This document shows, piece after piece, positions 47,411-57,180 of a stretch of DNA of 64,000 nt. Both the position numbers and the translations under genes were made by a program. Within the stretch, counting starts at the first letter, position 1, and every line of letters starts with the position of its first letter. Source of the stretch: Cordilura impudica (taxonomy: Eukaryota > Arthropoda > Insecta > Diptera > Scathophagidae). The notes beneath the pieces are model-generated. The model did not search any database. It had not been told where the DNA came from and saw only the letters and a list, made by a program, of their open reading frames with translations. The stretch covers positions 192,927,575 through 192,991,574 of the forward strand of contig OY821521.1 of NCBI GenBank assembly GCA_963682025.1. The letters are read 5' to 3'.

Positions 47411-48340
47411 GTTTTTTGAAATAAACTTACTTGTAGAAATTTTATATTAAAGTATAAAAATACCTTTTTTTATCTTTTTTTTTTATTGTCCACTGAAGTT
47501 AAAAATTTCTAATATCACTTATTTCTCTTTGTTTATGTTCAGAATAACAGTACATCGCATGCGGCAATCACATTGTAGTAAAAAGCAGCGTTGCCATATT
47601 TTAATATCACTGTAATTATATTTTAGTTAAAATTATTCTGCTCTATTGACATTTTGATTACCAATTAACCCTTATAACTTATAGCATTTTTTTCATATTT
47701 TTTTCAATAATTGTGTATTTACTTATAACTTTCAACTTTGAATGCTCAGAACTTTCTTAAAAATTCAATTTTTTTTAATTCTTTCAGATTTGTTTTAACT
47801 GGAATGTACTTAAAAAAAACCGTATTAACATTTTTTTTTTTAAATTTGATATTAGACTTTTTTATTTTTTGGCCGCCCTCACGACACTGTGCGACGCTAT
47901 TAATAAATATGTAAAATGATTTCAAAAACCATATTTACTGTAAATTTTTATATTTTATACTTGGCTCAAATTTATCAGGAAAAATAACGTGAATCTGGTA
48001 TTCGAAGCCCAAAATGTGGACCACATAAAAATGTTATAAATTTTATAAAAGTTTTTGGAAAAGAAAAAAAAAACGAAATCGAAATCGAAAACGTTCTCAA
48101 TTTCAAAAAGCTGTTAGAAATTATTTTATAAAATTAATAATCTTTTTTTAATATTGTCCACGCTGAGTAATAAATTTTTTTTTTTATGTTTTAAAATTAA
48201 ATGGGATATTAGCTCTTATCTCGTAAATAAGATTTAGTTAACTCAATTTACTTTTGTTAGACTTAATGTCACTTTTTCAAACAGATTATAATTAATACTA
48301 TAATTAATAAGCAGATTTTGATTTTGTTTTTTAATAGCCC

Positions 48341-48443
48341 GTGGTAGAGAAGAAGAAAACATACATTTCTAAAATCATAACTACTCTGTATTCTTAATCA
48401 GACCGGTTTCTGGCATTGAGCCTTCACCAGTGCTTATATTGAT
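48341..48443. repeat. Short repeat R, copy 2
   Basis: GTGGTAGAGAAGAAGAAAAC, AATCATAACTACTCT, TCTTAATCAGACCGGTTTCT and GAGCCTTCACCAGTG, matching 41409-41512. It abuts the Tc1-like relic and may be that element's terminal region. Confidence 0.65.
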
Positions 48444-49060
48444 AGTATCTGTGATTTTGCATAATGGTCGAACTCCCAACGTATCACGAAAAAGCTCCCC
48501 AAACCATGATATTGCTTTCTCTGTATTTGACATTTTCTTTTCTTGTGTATCGATCAATTAGTGCTTTACCTTTTGGTCTGCGGACTGTACGTTGACTGTC
48601 AGAACCATAGTACATTTATTCATAAAATCACCAATGCTTCTGTTACCGAGCTTGGTAGAAAATTGGATGCGAAATTTCTTGTTCTTCTTGTTTAGCAATT
48701 CAACCTTTCGGCGACTCTACCGGGAAAATTGTTTTCTAACAATCTCCGACGTACTGTTACTGCATTGACTTCTATTTATTTTTGCAAAAATTGCCTCTGA
48801 TAATATAAATGGATTCTTTTTGCCTAATAATAAAATACCAGAATCAGTGGTTGCGGTGCCTTTTCAATGTTTACCCCGAGTTTCAGCGGATGGTTTCCAT
48901 TTTAACGCATTTCTTATCATTTTCAGATCTCCCAAGTGATCTAGCATTGAAATATATTGTTTTTCCGTCATTCCTTAATTGTTTAGCAACTCGACGTTCT
49001 TCGGCAGTGCAATGTATATTTCAACCCATCTTTAACAAATAAGATTTAAATTTCATAGTA
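48444..49060 (-). pseudogene. Tc1-like transposase relic
   Basis: Minus-strand order: TAEERRVAKQLRNDGKTIYF and NARSLGRSEN (helix-turn-helix), VTVRRRLLENNFPGRVAKRL (second DNA-binding part), then RRPKGKALIDRYTRKENVKY and RESNIMVWGAFS. RRPKGK and MVWGAFS lie before and after the region between the catalytic residues in Tc1 proteins. Stops and frame changes are frequent, and the C-terminal half after MVWGAFS is missing. Confidence 0.75.
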
Positions 49061-49268
49061 TTTTTTCTCATATCTCTTAGTTAGTAATTTAAAACAAAAC
49101 TTATTGAAAAAAATACGAAGAAAGTTTCTAATTTTACAAAATTATTAGAAAAGGGCTATTATTTTGAACAATTGCAATATGCACTTAATTTTTATTTTTA
49201 GCTAAAAGTCACAAATCAAATAATAAATTCCAAAAATAAACAATACTTATAAACGAAAACAATTACAA

Positions 49269-50089
49269 CAAGTAAGAAAATTATAATCGGTGTAGACCGA
49301 CTATATGATACCCTATACCATGCGTTTAGAGACCCTATCTCTCAGACCCAAATAACTGGATATAGAAAATAGGCATAAACCAAATTTGAGTGGGATTTTT
49401 CTTCATTTTTTTGGCTGCAGATATGAAAAATTTCATATCGGATGCTATATCTATATGGGGACTATGCCCAAAAATGGACCGATCCTGACCATGTTTGGTA
49501 AGGTCCCTTGTATTTTGCAAAAATATATACAAACAAAATTTGAGAAGAATCAGTGCAACATTTTTCTTTTTTGATAGATTTAAGTGAAGATCGGGAAGTA
49601 GCTCTATATAGGGACTATGACTAAGAGTTGTCTTATAGGGATTATTTTTGGACTACTGATTAATGGATGTAATATATACATACAAACCCAATTTGACTAA
49701 GATTTGTATGATAATTTGGAATTTATGGCAATATATGTTGATTCCATAGGGGTCATTTGTATGGGGGCTAGGTCTGAACATGGACCGATTCTCACCAATT
49801 TCAATAGCGTCCATCCCATGGCCGATAGAAGATCAAATACCAAACTTCATCAAAATATATTCATAATTGCGACCTGCAGTTTGATTACAAGCTTTACATG
49901 GACACACAGACGGACGGACGGACATCGTTAAATCGAATCAGATAGTGATTGTGATTCGATCGGTATAATTAAAGATGGGTGTAGGTCAAATATTTTTGGT
50001 TGTTACAAACAGCAGCACAAAGTCATTATACCCAAACCACATAGTGGTATAGGGTATAATTATACCCAAACCACATAGTGGTATAGGGT
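49269..50089 (+). repeat. Dispersed repeat, copy 11 (full length, tail duplicated, then interrupted)
   Basis: Forward, well-preserved copy. The palindrome is TCGGTGTAGACCGA. The terminal about 32 bp (TTATACCCAAACCACATAGT then GGTATAGGGT) are present twice in tandem (50028-50060 and 50060-50089). A hAT-type element splits the last unit; its final bases TATAGGGTATAAAAA resume at 50812. Confidence 0.88.
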
Positions 50090-50811
50090 CAAGGTTCAGA
50101 AAATACACACATGAAACACACAATGTTCTGTTCAAAAGCAGCCAACACATATCTTTATTTTCATATCAATTATGTGCGTTTCTAAATTTTCTACGGTGCC
50201 CAACACAACCATGACTGTGTTCGTTTTAATATTTCGTTATTTACACGAACATTTTTGTAGCACATACTTTTTGTTTCAATCACACATAAAGCACACATTT
50301 TTGAGTGTTGCTTTATTTGAAGTTCATGTTCTGCTACGTGTAGTGAAAAAAAACACAGAACATGTACAATAAACAGGTTCGAGTTCAGTTATATTTTAAG
50401 TCGTGTTGTGGCTCGTGTAGTAAGAAAAAACACAACATGTACAATAAACAGGTTCGAGTTCAGTTATATTTTAAACACGACTTAAAATATAACTGAACTC
50501 GAACCTGTTTATTGTACATGTTCTGTGTTTTTTTTCACTACACGTAGCAGAACATGAACTTCAAATAAAGCAACACTCAAAAATGTGTGCTTTATGTGTG
50601 ATTGAAACAAAAAGTATGTGATACAAAAATGTTCGTGTAAATAACGAAATATTAAAACGAACACAGTCATGGTTGTGTTGGGCACCGTAGAAAATATAGA
50701 AACGCACATAATTGATATGAAAATAAAAATATGTGTGTGTTGGTCTAAGTTATGTTTGTTTACATATATGTACGAGTTTTTTATTCAGTGTGTGTTTTTT
50801 TCTGAACTCTG
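50090..50811. mobile_element. Palindromic hAT-type non-autonomous element with 8-bp target duplication
   Basis: The element is bounded by TATAGGGT on both sides (50082-50089 and 50812-50819). The ends are CAAGGTTCAGAAAA and, inverted on the right, CAGAGTTCAGAAAA, fitting hAT ends. The body is a near-perfect inverted repeat: arms at about 50150-50395 and 50485-50725 encode the same 66-codon frame in opposite directions. The middle holds an extra copy of GTACAATAAACAGGTTCGAG then TTCAGTTATATTTTAA. Near identity of the arms implies a young insertion or ongoing arm correction. Confidence 0.85.
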
Positions 50812-50904
50812 TATAGGGTATAAAAATAATGGTAATGAAGATTTCTTCAGATATTTAATTTTGTTTTGTTCTAGAAGATTTGACTAACTATATGGGCAAC
50901 ATTG

Positions 50905-51440
50905 TGTAGATTTTACGTTTGCGTTTCGTTTGAAATTTCTGTAGAAATATTAAAAGTTTAGAAATTCACCTTAAAGTTTTTAATGTAAATTTGAAGCATT
51001 TCGTTTTATAAAATCAGCACATAAATCATTTTTACTTATTTATTTTAGACCCTCATTTTGTATCTTTAGCGTTTGCGTTTCATTATGAATTTTATAGGAA
51101 AATTAAAAGTTTAGAAATTCACCTCAATTTTTTTTTTTTTTTTTCATTTTACAAAGTGAGCATATTAGACCTAAATTTTGTATTGTTACATTTCGTTTCG
51201 TTTGAAATTTTTTATAAACAAATTCAAATTTTAAAAATGCACTTAATTTTTTTTCGTACAAATTTTAAACGTTGCAATACGTTTCGTTTTACAAAGTGAA
51301 CGTAATAGACCCACATTTTGTATTTTTACATTTCGTTTCGCTTGAAATTTTGTATAGACAAATTCAAATTTTTAAAATTTACTTCATTATTTTTCATACA
51401 AAATTTAAACGTTGCGTTACGTTTCGTTTTATAAACTGAA
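50905..51440. repeat. Tandem array, four degenerate units of about 120-145 bp
   Basis: Each unit has TTTTACRTTTCGTTTCGTTT, GAAATTTTTATA, AAATTCAAATTTTAAAAAT, then CGTTTCGTTTTACAAAGTGA and TTAGACC. The unit starts fall near 50909, 51057, 51175 and 51314. The array lies about 0.5 kb before the Sema1a 5' UTR exon. Confidence 0.65.
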
Positions 51441-51925
51441 TAATTTTTTATGTTTGTAAATATTTAATCTTAAATATTTGCTAAAAGCTTTTAATTAGCC
51501 CTTACTGAGGCAACATAATATGTCGTGCATAAAAGCTTAACTAGCATTACTGTTTGATATAAATATGTTTGATCAATATACCCGAGTATACTGTGTGCTG
51601 GGCACACGTTTTAATTTAATTCTTTGCATTACAACTATGCTCTTTTTTAATTATATGTATGTTTTCTGCTAATTTATATTTCCTTTAAAAATAGTCTAAC
51701 AACTCAATTACCCATACCATATGCCAATTTTGTTCAACTTGAAATTATAGACAATTAAAAAAATATATAGATAGAAAAAAATAATGCTGTAATTGATATT
51801 ATAATACCTAAATAATTTGCAAAAACCAAAGAAAAAAATACAAAAAAAAATCAACTATGTATAATGTATGTCAATGTAAAGTTAAATACAAATTTAAATT
51901 TTTTTTATATTTCTTTTCTTTGCAG
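51441..51925. other. Non-coding stretch before the Sema1a acceptor
   Basis: AT-rich. It contains the inferred 3' end of a 5' UTR intron with the polypyrimidine tract TATTTCTTTTCTTTGCAG (51908-51925). Confidence 0.5.
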
Positions 51926-52095
51926 ACCACTCGCTCCACCAAACGACAACCTATAATTTGTGTGTTAAACTTATTTTGTGGTTCTTTTGAAATCTTTAAG
52001 TATTAGCTAATTTGTGTTTGCCGTATTGAGTGTAATTAAAAACCCTTTTATTTCAATTTACACGACATTGACTTCAATTCCTCAAATACTCGTAC

Positions 52096-52134
52096 ATGCT
52101 TTTACGCAACAAAAAAAAAAAAAACGAGGAGTAA
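52096..52134 (+). other. Upstream ORF 1 in the Sema1a leader
   Basis: ATG in ACATGC context opens a 12-codon frame (MLLRNKKKKNEE) that includes a 14-base A run and stops at TAA, 342 nt before the main ATG. It is a plausible translational regulator, but the frame depends on the exact length of the A run. Confidence 0.4.
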
Positions 52135-52154
52135 GAAACAATTTTAACACAACA

Positions 52155-52172
52155 ATGCAGTTAATAAACTAA
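52155..52172 (+). other. Upstream ORF 2 in the Sema1a leader
   Basis: A minimal frame, MQLIN then TAA, directly before the C/G-clamped hairpin at 52177-52204. Context ACAATG is acceptable for a fly start. Confidence 0.35.
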
Positions 52173-52475
52173 AACACCCCTTTGCTTTTTTTAAGACAAA
52201 GGGGGTTTTTTTTTAACAAAACCCGCAATTCATAAAGTGAATCATCAACACCCCAATTAAAAAAAAATAATAAAAAAATATTGTAATAGAAATACAAAAC
52301 CAGCAACCCACAAAAATCACCACCCTCCCGACAACTTTAAGGTTCGGTTTTTTTTGTCTATTGTCATCATCTACAGAACAAAAACGGAAAAAAAATCGTA
52401 AAAATAGCTATTGTTAATTTTTTAAATTAAAATAATTACGGGAAACTTTTGTGAAACACTTTAAACTAGGTAAAA

Positions 52476-52671
52476 ATGTTTAAATTACAAGCTCTATTTA
52501 GTTTAACTAAACTGCGCAACAATAACAGCAACAACATGCCAACAAAAAAATCATCGTCATCATCGTTAGCTGCGGCAGTTAATGTATCATTATTATTGCT
52601 AATTTGTATGGCTTATTTAATATGCCCGAGCAAAGCTTGGATGCCTGATGTTAGGCCAGATTTACAATCTA
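52476..52671 (+). CDS. Sema1a: Semaphorin-1a coding exon 1: signal peptide and start of the ectodomain
   Basis: First coding exon of the transmembrane axon-guidance protein Semaphorin-1a, which in Drosophila acts as ligand and receptor with Plexin A. It encodes 65 full codons plus one base. Residues about 30-53 are hydrophobic (VNVSLLLLICMAYLIC) and form a signal peptide, with likely cleavage after PSKA. The mature end WMPDVRPDLQS matches the start of fly Sema-1a. The first ATG has an A-rich context. A second in-frame ATG at 52536 (residue 21, context CAACATG) would give a more usual, shorter signal peptide, so the first 20 residues may be untranslated or variable. The exon ends at A|GTAAGT (phase 1). 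Intron 1 (52672-58144) holds a Tc1 relic and a dispersed-repeat copy. Confidence 0.88.
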
Positions 52672-52880
52672 GTAAGTACAGAATAAAACTAATTTAACTT
52701 AAGTTATTTTCTATTTTTTGTAATAAAAAAACATAATGTGACCAATTATGCCAAATCAAAATGAAGAATCTATTTCTTGAACTCTAAATAAAGAAAATTT
52801 TGTCTGGGAAGCAGTTAATTATAAAAAAAAAAAAAAAATTGAATTAAATATGATTAAAAGATATCATCGATTTACTTGCA

Positions 52881-54470
52881 CACAGTGAGTCCAATGCAAT
52901 GGAAACTTTTAACAAAATACATATTTTACCCTTATAATATAATGAAAGAAAAAGTGAAAGAAAAAGTGAAAGAAACCCCGTTTTTTAATGAATTTTCAAC
53001 TTAAAAATTAAAACTATTACTTTTTTCAAAGAATTATTTGACAAAACTGTGTATTTTTGACGTCTTGAACTGAACAGCCAATCTCAAAAAATTGGACCAT
53101 AAAATTAAAAACTCTTTTATTAATTTAAAAGTTTGTATATCTTATTTAAAAAAAAATATTAACATTAAATATTAACATAAAAAATAACAAAACTTAAAAG
53201 TATACATTGTTATGCTGTTCAAGAAACAACGGAAACCTTTACTATGCAGTAATTGAAAACTTTCCCTTTATTTTTGTTAACAATACTTTTTTATTTTTTA
53301 GTAATGCTTCACAACGCCATGGCATGGAAACAATTAAATTGTTAATAATATCCATTGAAGTTTTTTGCCACTCTGAATTAACTGCCTCTATCAGATCTGT
53401 CTTGTTTGTGCAAATTCATGTCCATATTTTTCGTTCTACAATTTCCTATAGAATTTCTATGGGATTGAGATCTGGTGATTGGCCTGGCCATTCCAAAACA
53501 CTAACTGCATTAGATTGGAGTTATTCGGTTACAACTTTGGAGGCGTGTTTTGGTTCATGGTCATGTTAGCACTTCAAGACCAGGGGCATATTTTCCCCCA
53601 CGTATGGATACATTACGTCATTTAGAATTTGCCTGTATCCAATTTCAGTTCCATAACAGAATATTGCCACCACCAAGCTTAACAGTTTTATTTTTATATT
53701 TTGGTTCAGTCTTTTTCCCTTTGGTCGTCGTACGAACGTTCTTTTATCATGGCCTCTTAAATTAAACTTGGACTCATCTGAACAGAGAATAATATTGCAA
53801 TTCTGTCTTGACCAGTTCATTTATTCTTTAACAAAATTTATACGAGCCATACGATTTTTCTCTAATATCTGTGGTTTCTTCACAGGACGATAACAACCAA
53901 GATCAGCCTCAATTGCTCGTCGGGTAACAATTCGAGCACATATTTTTAGTCAGATTGTTAATGACCTCTTCAAGTAGCATTTTTGGACATTTTTAAACTC
54001 TCTTGCGATTAAATTATCCTGTCTTAGAATCTTTTGATGGGGTCTTCAACCTAAATGTTGAGTCGTCACCGTATCTCTTTCATGACATTTCTCGATAAGT
54101 TTTTATATTATAGATATATTAATAGCATATTTCTCACGCATTTTCATTTGCTTAAGACCAGCAGTAAAATCATCTTATTCTAGTTTTGAACGCTTCACTA
54201 AACTTTATTCTTGCCATTATTTTATAATATTTAATTATAAGATAAAAGAATTGAAAAACAGTTGAAAGAAAACGTCAGAAACTATAAATATTTTAATAAC
54301 GGTTAAGTTTTTATACATTTTCTTTCATGTCATCTTCTGTTACAGAAGTTTAAAAGTTTTTATTGTTTTGTCATCAGAAAAAAATAAACTTTTATCGTTT
54401 TAACACCAAAAATAATATTGGCGAATTTAGGATTTTGTAAAAGTTTCCAATGTCAACCGGTGTTAACACT
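52881..54470 (-). mobile_element. Tc1-like transposon, decayed, in Sema1a intron 1 (antisense)
   Basis: The left end has CAGTGAGTCCAATGCAATGG then AAACTTTT. The right end inverted has AGTGTTAACACCGGTTGACA then TTGGAAACTTTT, an imperfect terminal repeat of about 30 bp. Minus-strand coding order inside: ARRVTRRAIEADLGCYRPVK and KPQILEKNRMARINFVKE, CSDESKFNLRGHDKRTFVRR PKGKRLNQ, YRQILNDVMYPYVGENMPL, HDHEPKHASKVVTE, and VSVLEWPGQSPDLNPIEIL. These are the two Asp regions and the PGQSPDLNPIE (Glu) region of DD34E Tc1 transposases. The usual DNDPKHTS is altered to DHEPKHAS. Several stops make it inactive. Confidence 0.82.
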
Positions 54471-54843
54471 TATCTTTTTTATAAAAATTAATTTTTCAAA
54501 AATTCAGATATAAAAAGAAAAAATCCTCGAAAGTTAATATTGTATTTTTAATAATTTATGCCAATTAAATAATCCATTCGAGAAAAAATGAAACTTACAA
54601 AAGAAGAAATTAGGTAATTTAGCGTATATTAAACGTGGCTAGAATTGAAAAAAATTATAGTTAACTTAACAATATCCAAATTCGATGTATTTGCGTATTT
54701 GTTTTTTTTTTATTTATTTAAATGAGGCAGTTTTTATGGACTTGAACAAAAATACTTTTTATACAAATTCTTAGTAGACATTCTTAAAGAAAATGATGTC
54801 ACATGGCTATGGAAGTACGAGTATGTACAATAAATACAAAATT

Positions 54844-55412
54844 ATGTGAGTCCGATCACAGGGGAGATGTGTAAACATCTATTAATTAAAGATTTTTTAA
54901 GATCAAACAGAAAACGTCATCTATGTATCACTTATAGCAAACAACTGCAGGGGCTCTGCTTATATAAAAATATTTATTGTTATTTATTATTTCAACTGGT
55001 TAATTTTTCATTTTACGTTTTTTATTTTTTATTTTTCGTTTTTCATTTTTCGTTTTTCATTTTTTATATTTCATTTAAATTTTTATTTTTTTTTTTTTTC
55101 ATTTTTCACTTTTTATTTTTCATTTTTTATTTTTCATTTTTAATTTTTTATTTTTCATTTTTCACTTTTTATTTTTCATTTTTAATTTTTCGTATTTTAT
55201 TTTTCATTTTTTGTTTTTTGTTTTTCATTTTTAATTTTTTATTTTTCATTTTATATTTTTTATTTTTCATTTTACATTTTTTTATTTTTCATTTTTAATT
55301 TTATATTTTTAATTTTTTGTTTTTCATTTTTTATTTTTCCTTTTTATTTTTCATTTTGCATTTTTATTTTTTATTTTTCACTTTTTATTTTTCATTTTTT
55401 ATTTTTCATTTT
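54844..55412. repeat. Composite-element boundary and TTTTTCATTTT array in intron 1
   Basis: ATGTGAGTCCGATCACAGGG, GAGATGTGTAAACATCT and GCAAACAACTGCAGGGGCTC repeat the left part of 27341-27490. An array of TTTTTCATTTTTTATTTTTC-type units follows (54995-55410), ending where a dispersed-repeat copy begins. A 150-codon Phe-rich frame across it is a by-product of the T-rich array. Confidence 0.7.
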
Positions 55413-56276
55413 TATACCCTATACCACTATGTGGTTTGGGTATAATGACTTCGTGCTGCTGTTTGTAACTGCCAAAAATATTTGACCTAGGCCCATCTTT
55501 TATTATACCGATCGACTCAGAAGCACTTTTGAGTCGCGATGTCCGTCCGTCCGTCTGTCCGTCTGTGTGTCCATGTAAACCTTGTAATCAAACTACAGGT
55601 CGCAAATATGAATATATTTTGATTAAATTTGGTATATAATCTTTTATGGGCCATAGGATGAACGCTATTGAAATTGGTGAAATTCGGTCCATGTTCAGAC
55701 CTAGTCCCCATACATAAGATCGAAATTATCATATAGATCTCAGTCAAATTGGGCTTGTATGTGTTTATGATATCCTATAATCAGTAGTCCAAAAATAATC
55801 CCTATAGGGCAATTCTTAATCATAGGCCCCATATGAAGCTGCTTCCCGATCTTCACTTAAATCTATCAAAAAGCAAAAATATTGCACATTGGCCATACGA
55901 TGAACGCTATGGAAATTTCGGTAAATCGGCTCATGTTCAGACCTAGTCCCCGTACAAATGACCCCTATGGGATCGACTTAAATTGCTGTAATATCCAAAT
56001 TATCATGTAGATCTGAGTCAAATTGGGTTTGTGTATGTTTATTACATTCATTTATCAGTAGTCTAAAAATAAAACTGAAACTGATTCCCGATCTTCACAT
56101 AAATCTATCATAAAACGAAAATATTGCACAGATTTTTCTCAAATTTGGTTTGTATATGAACTTTTTCATATCTGAATGCAAGAAAATTAATAACAATACC
56201 ACTCACATTTAGTTTATGCTTATTTTCTATATCTAATTAGTTGGACCCAACGCATGGCAAGTAATTTTCTTACTTG
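55413..56276 (-). repeat. Dispersed repeat, copy 12 (internally duplicated)
   Basis: Starts TATACCCTATACCACTATG. After about 480 bp it jumps back: the segment GCCATACGATGAACGCTATG through GTTCAGACCTAGTCCCC is present a second time (from 55891), so two copies have recombined. The end is shortened: after CGCATGG it goes directly to CAAGTAATTTTCTTACTTG. Confidence 0.8.
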
Positions 56277-56279
56277 TTT

Positions 56280-57180
56280 TTATTGATATTAATCGCCTAT
56301 CTTTCACGGTCAACATTCCCTGAGAAAACTCTCAACACTACAGAATACATTTTAGCGAATTTCGAATTCTAGATCGAAGAGACACTCTTTGATAGTTTGT
56401 TATCATAAACCTTGGTCTGTATATGATAGATCCTTTCATGTGAGCTCAACTAGGCTCTGTGATTCTCTTCCAGTACGATAACTAATTTATATTTAAAATA
56501 TGTAATTTAGTTAAACTCACGATTTTTAACGCTTTAATCAAATAATTTAAAAGTTATTACTGTTAAAAAATCTTATTTAATAAAACTAAGTTTAAATCGG
56601 TCTAAGTATCGGAGAATATGGCAATTCACGACAAAAAATTTGCTCATTCTTAGATTTAATTAAACTTAGTTTAAATAGAATCACAATTTGTAACGCATTT
56701 TGTGTTGTCAGTTAAACTTAATTCAATTTAACGCTAGTTTTTTAGTCTTTAGTTAAATACTTAGTTTAAAGCTAAAACGACGAGTTTTTAGTATGTGAAT
56801 TAAACTTTGCTCAGTTAAACTCACGAATTGCAACACTTAAGCCAAATAATTTGAGAGTTATTAGTGTTTGAGGGTTATTAAGCTTAATTAAACTAAATTT
56901 TGCTGACAGCCCAAATACTTGATCTTAGTCATATAGTTTAAAAGTGTTAAAGTTTCTAAACTAATTTTATTTCATTCTAAGAATCAGAGAATTTGGAAAT
57001 TAACAAAAAAAAATCTCTCAATCTTTGACCGAATTACTTTAGTTGAACTAACGATTTTCAACTCTTTAGGTAAATAGTTTGAAACGTGTAAGTGATAATT
57101 GTGACGTTGACTAAACTTAGTTAAACTGACATCTCAAAAGCTCACTGTAAATCGTTAACTAAACAATGCTTAATACGATC
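56280..57180. repeat. Degenerate tandem repeats of about 150-300 bp in intron 1
   Basis: A loosely repeated unit GTTAAACTCACGATTTTTAA, ATAATTTAAAAGTTATTA and TTTAGTTAAA/CTAAACTTAG recurs near 56510, 56675, 56815 and 57045. No coding content. Confidence 0.45.

Larger units (their letters stand above)
46025..47891 (-). mobile_element. Transib (RAG1-related) transposon, internally deleted
   Basis: The termini are CACAGTA at 46025 and CACTGTG (that is, CACAGTG inverted) ending at 47891. They are flanked by the identical 5-bp target duplication CGACG (46020-46024, 47892-47896). Transib elements are known for CACWRTG-like ends and GC-rich 5-bp duplications. The minus-strand coding relic inside has the Transib-like sequence landmarks in order. 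At 1867 bp it is shorter than autonomous elements (about 3-4 kb). Inverted-repeat identity beyond the heptamer is poor. CACTGTG also directly precedes the left duplication. Confidence 0.7.
51926..52475 (+). other. Sema1a: Sema1a 5' UTR (first visible exon, non-coding part)
   Basis: The exon is inferred to begin after a polypyrimidine tract ending in CTTTGCAG at 51918-51925, a good 3' splice site, so at least one further 5' UTR exon should lie upstream. The leader is about 550 nt and A-rich. It contains two short upstream ORFs: 52096-52134 (12 codons, basic) and 52155-52172 (5 codons). It also holds a GC-clamped hairpin, CCCCTTTG at 52177-52184 pairing with CAAAGGGG at 52197-52204. Both uORFs end before the main start, so re-initiation is possible. 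The exon start is not proved: transcription could instead begin inside this stretch. Confidence 0.55.

Noticed and set aside
46025..47891. Reading 46491-47410 as a domesticated RAG-like gene
   Set aside because: Frames are broken, the C-terminal catalytic half is absent, and target duplications show it is simply a dead transposon copy.
50172..50709. Two identical 66-codon frames facing each other
   Set aside because: They are mirror images caused by the inverted arms of the palindromic hAT-type element, not duplicated genes.
53207..53765. Plus-strand frames of 120 and 71 codons in intron 1
   Set aside because: Shadow of the antisense Tc1-like transposase.
54846..55298. 150-codon Phe-rich frame resembling a membrane protein
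   Set aside because: It lies almost entirely in the TTTTTCATTTT array; low-complexity translation.
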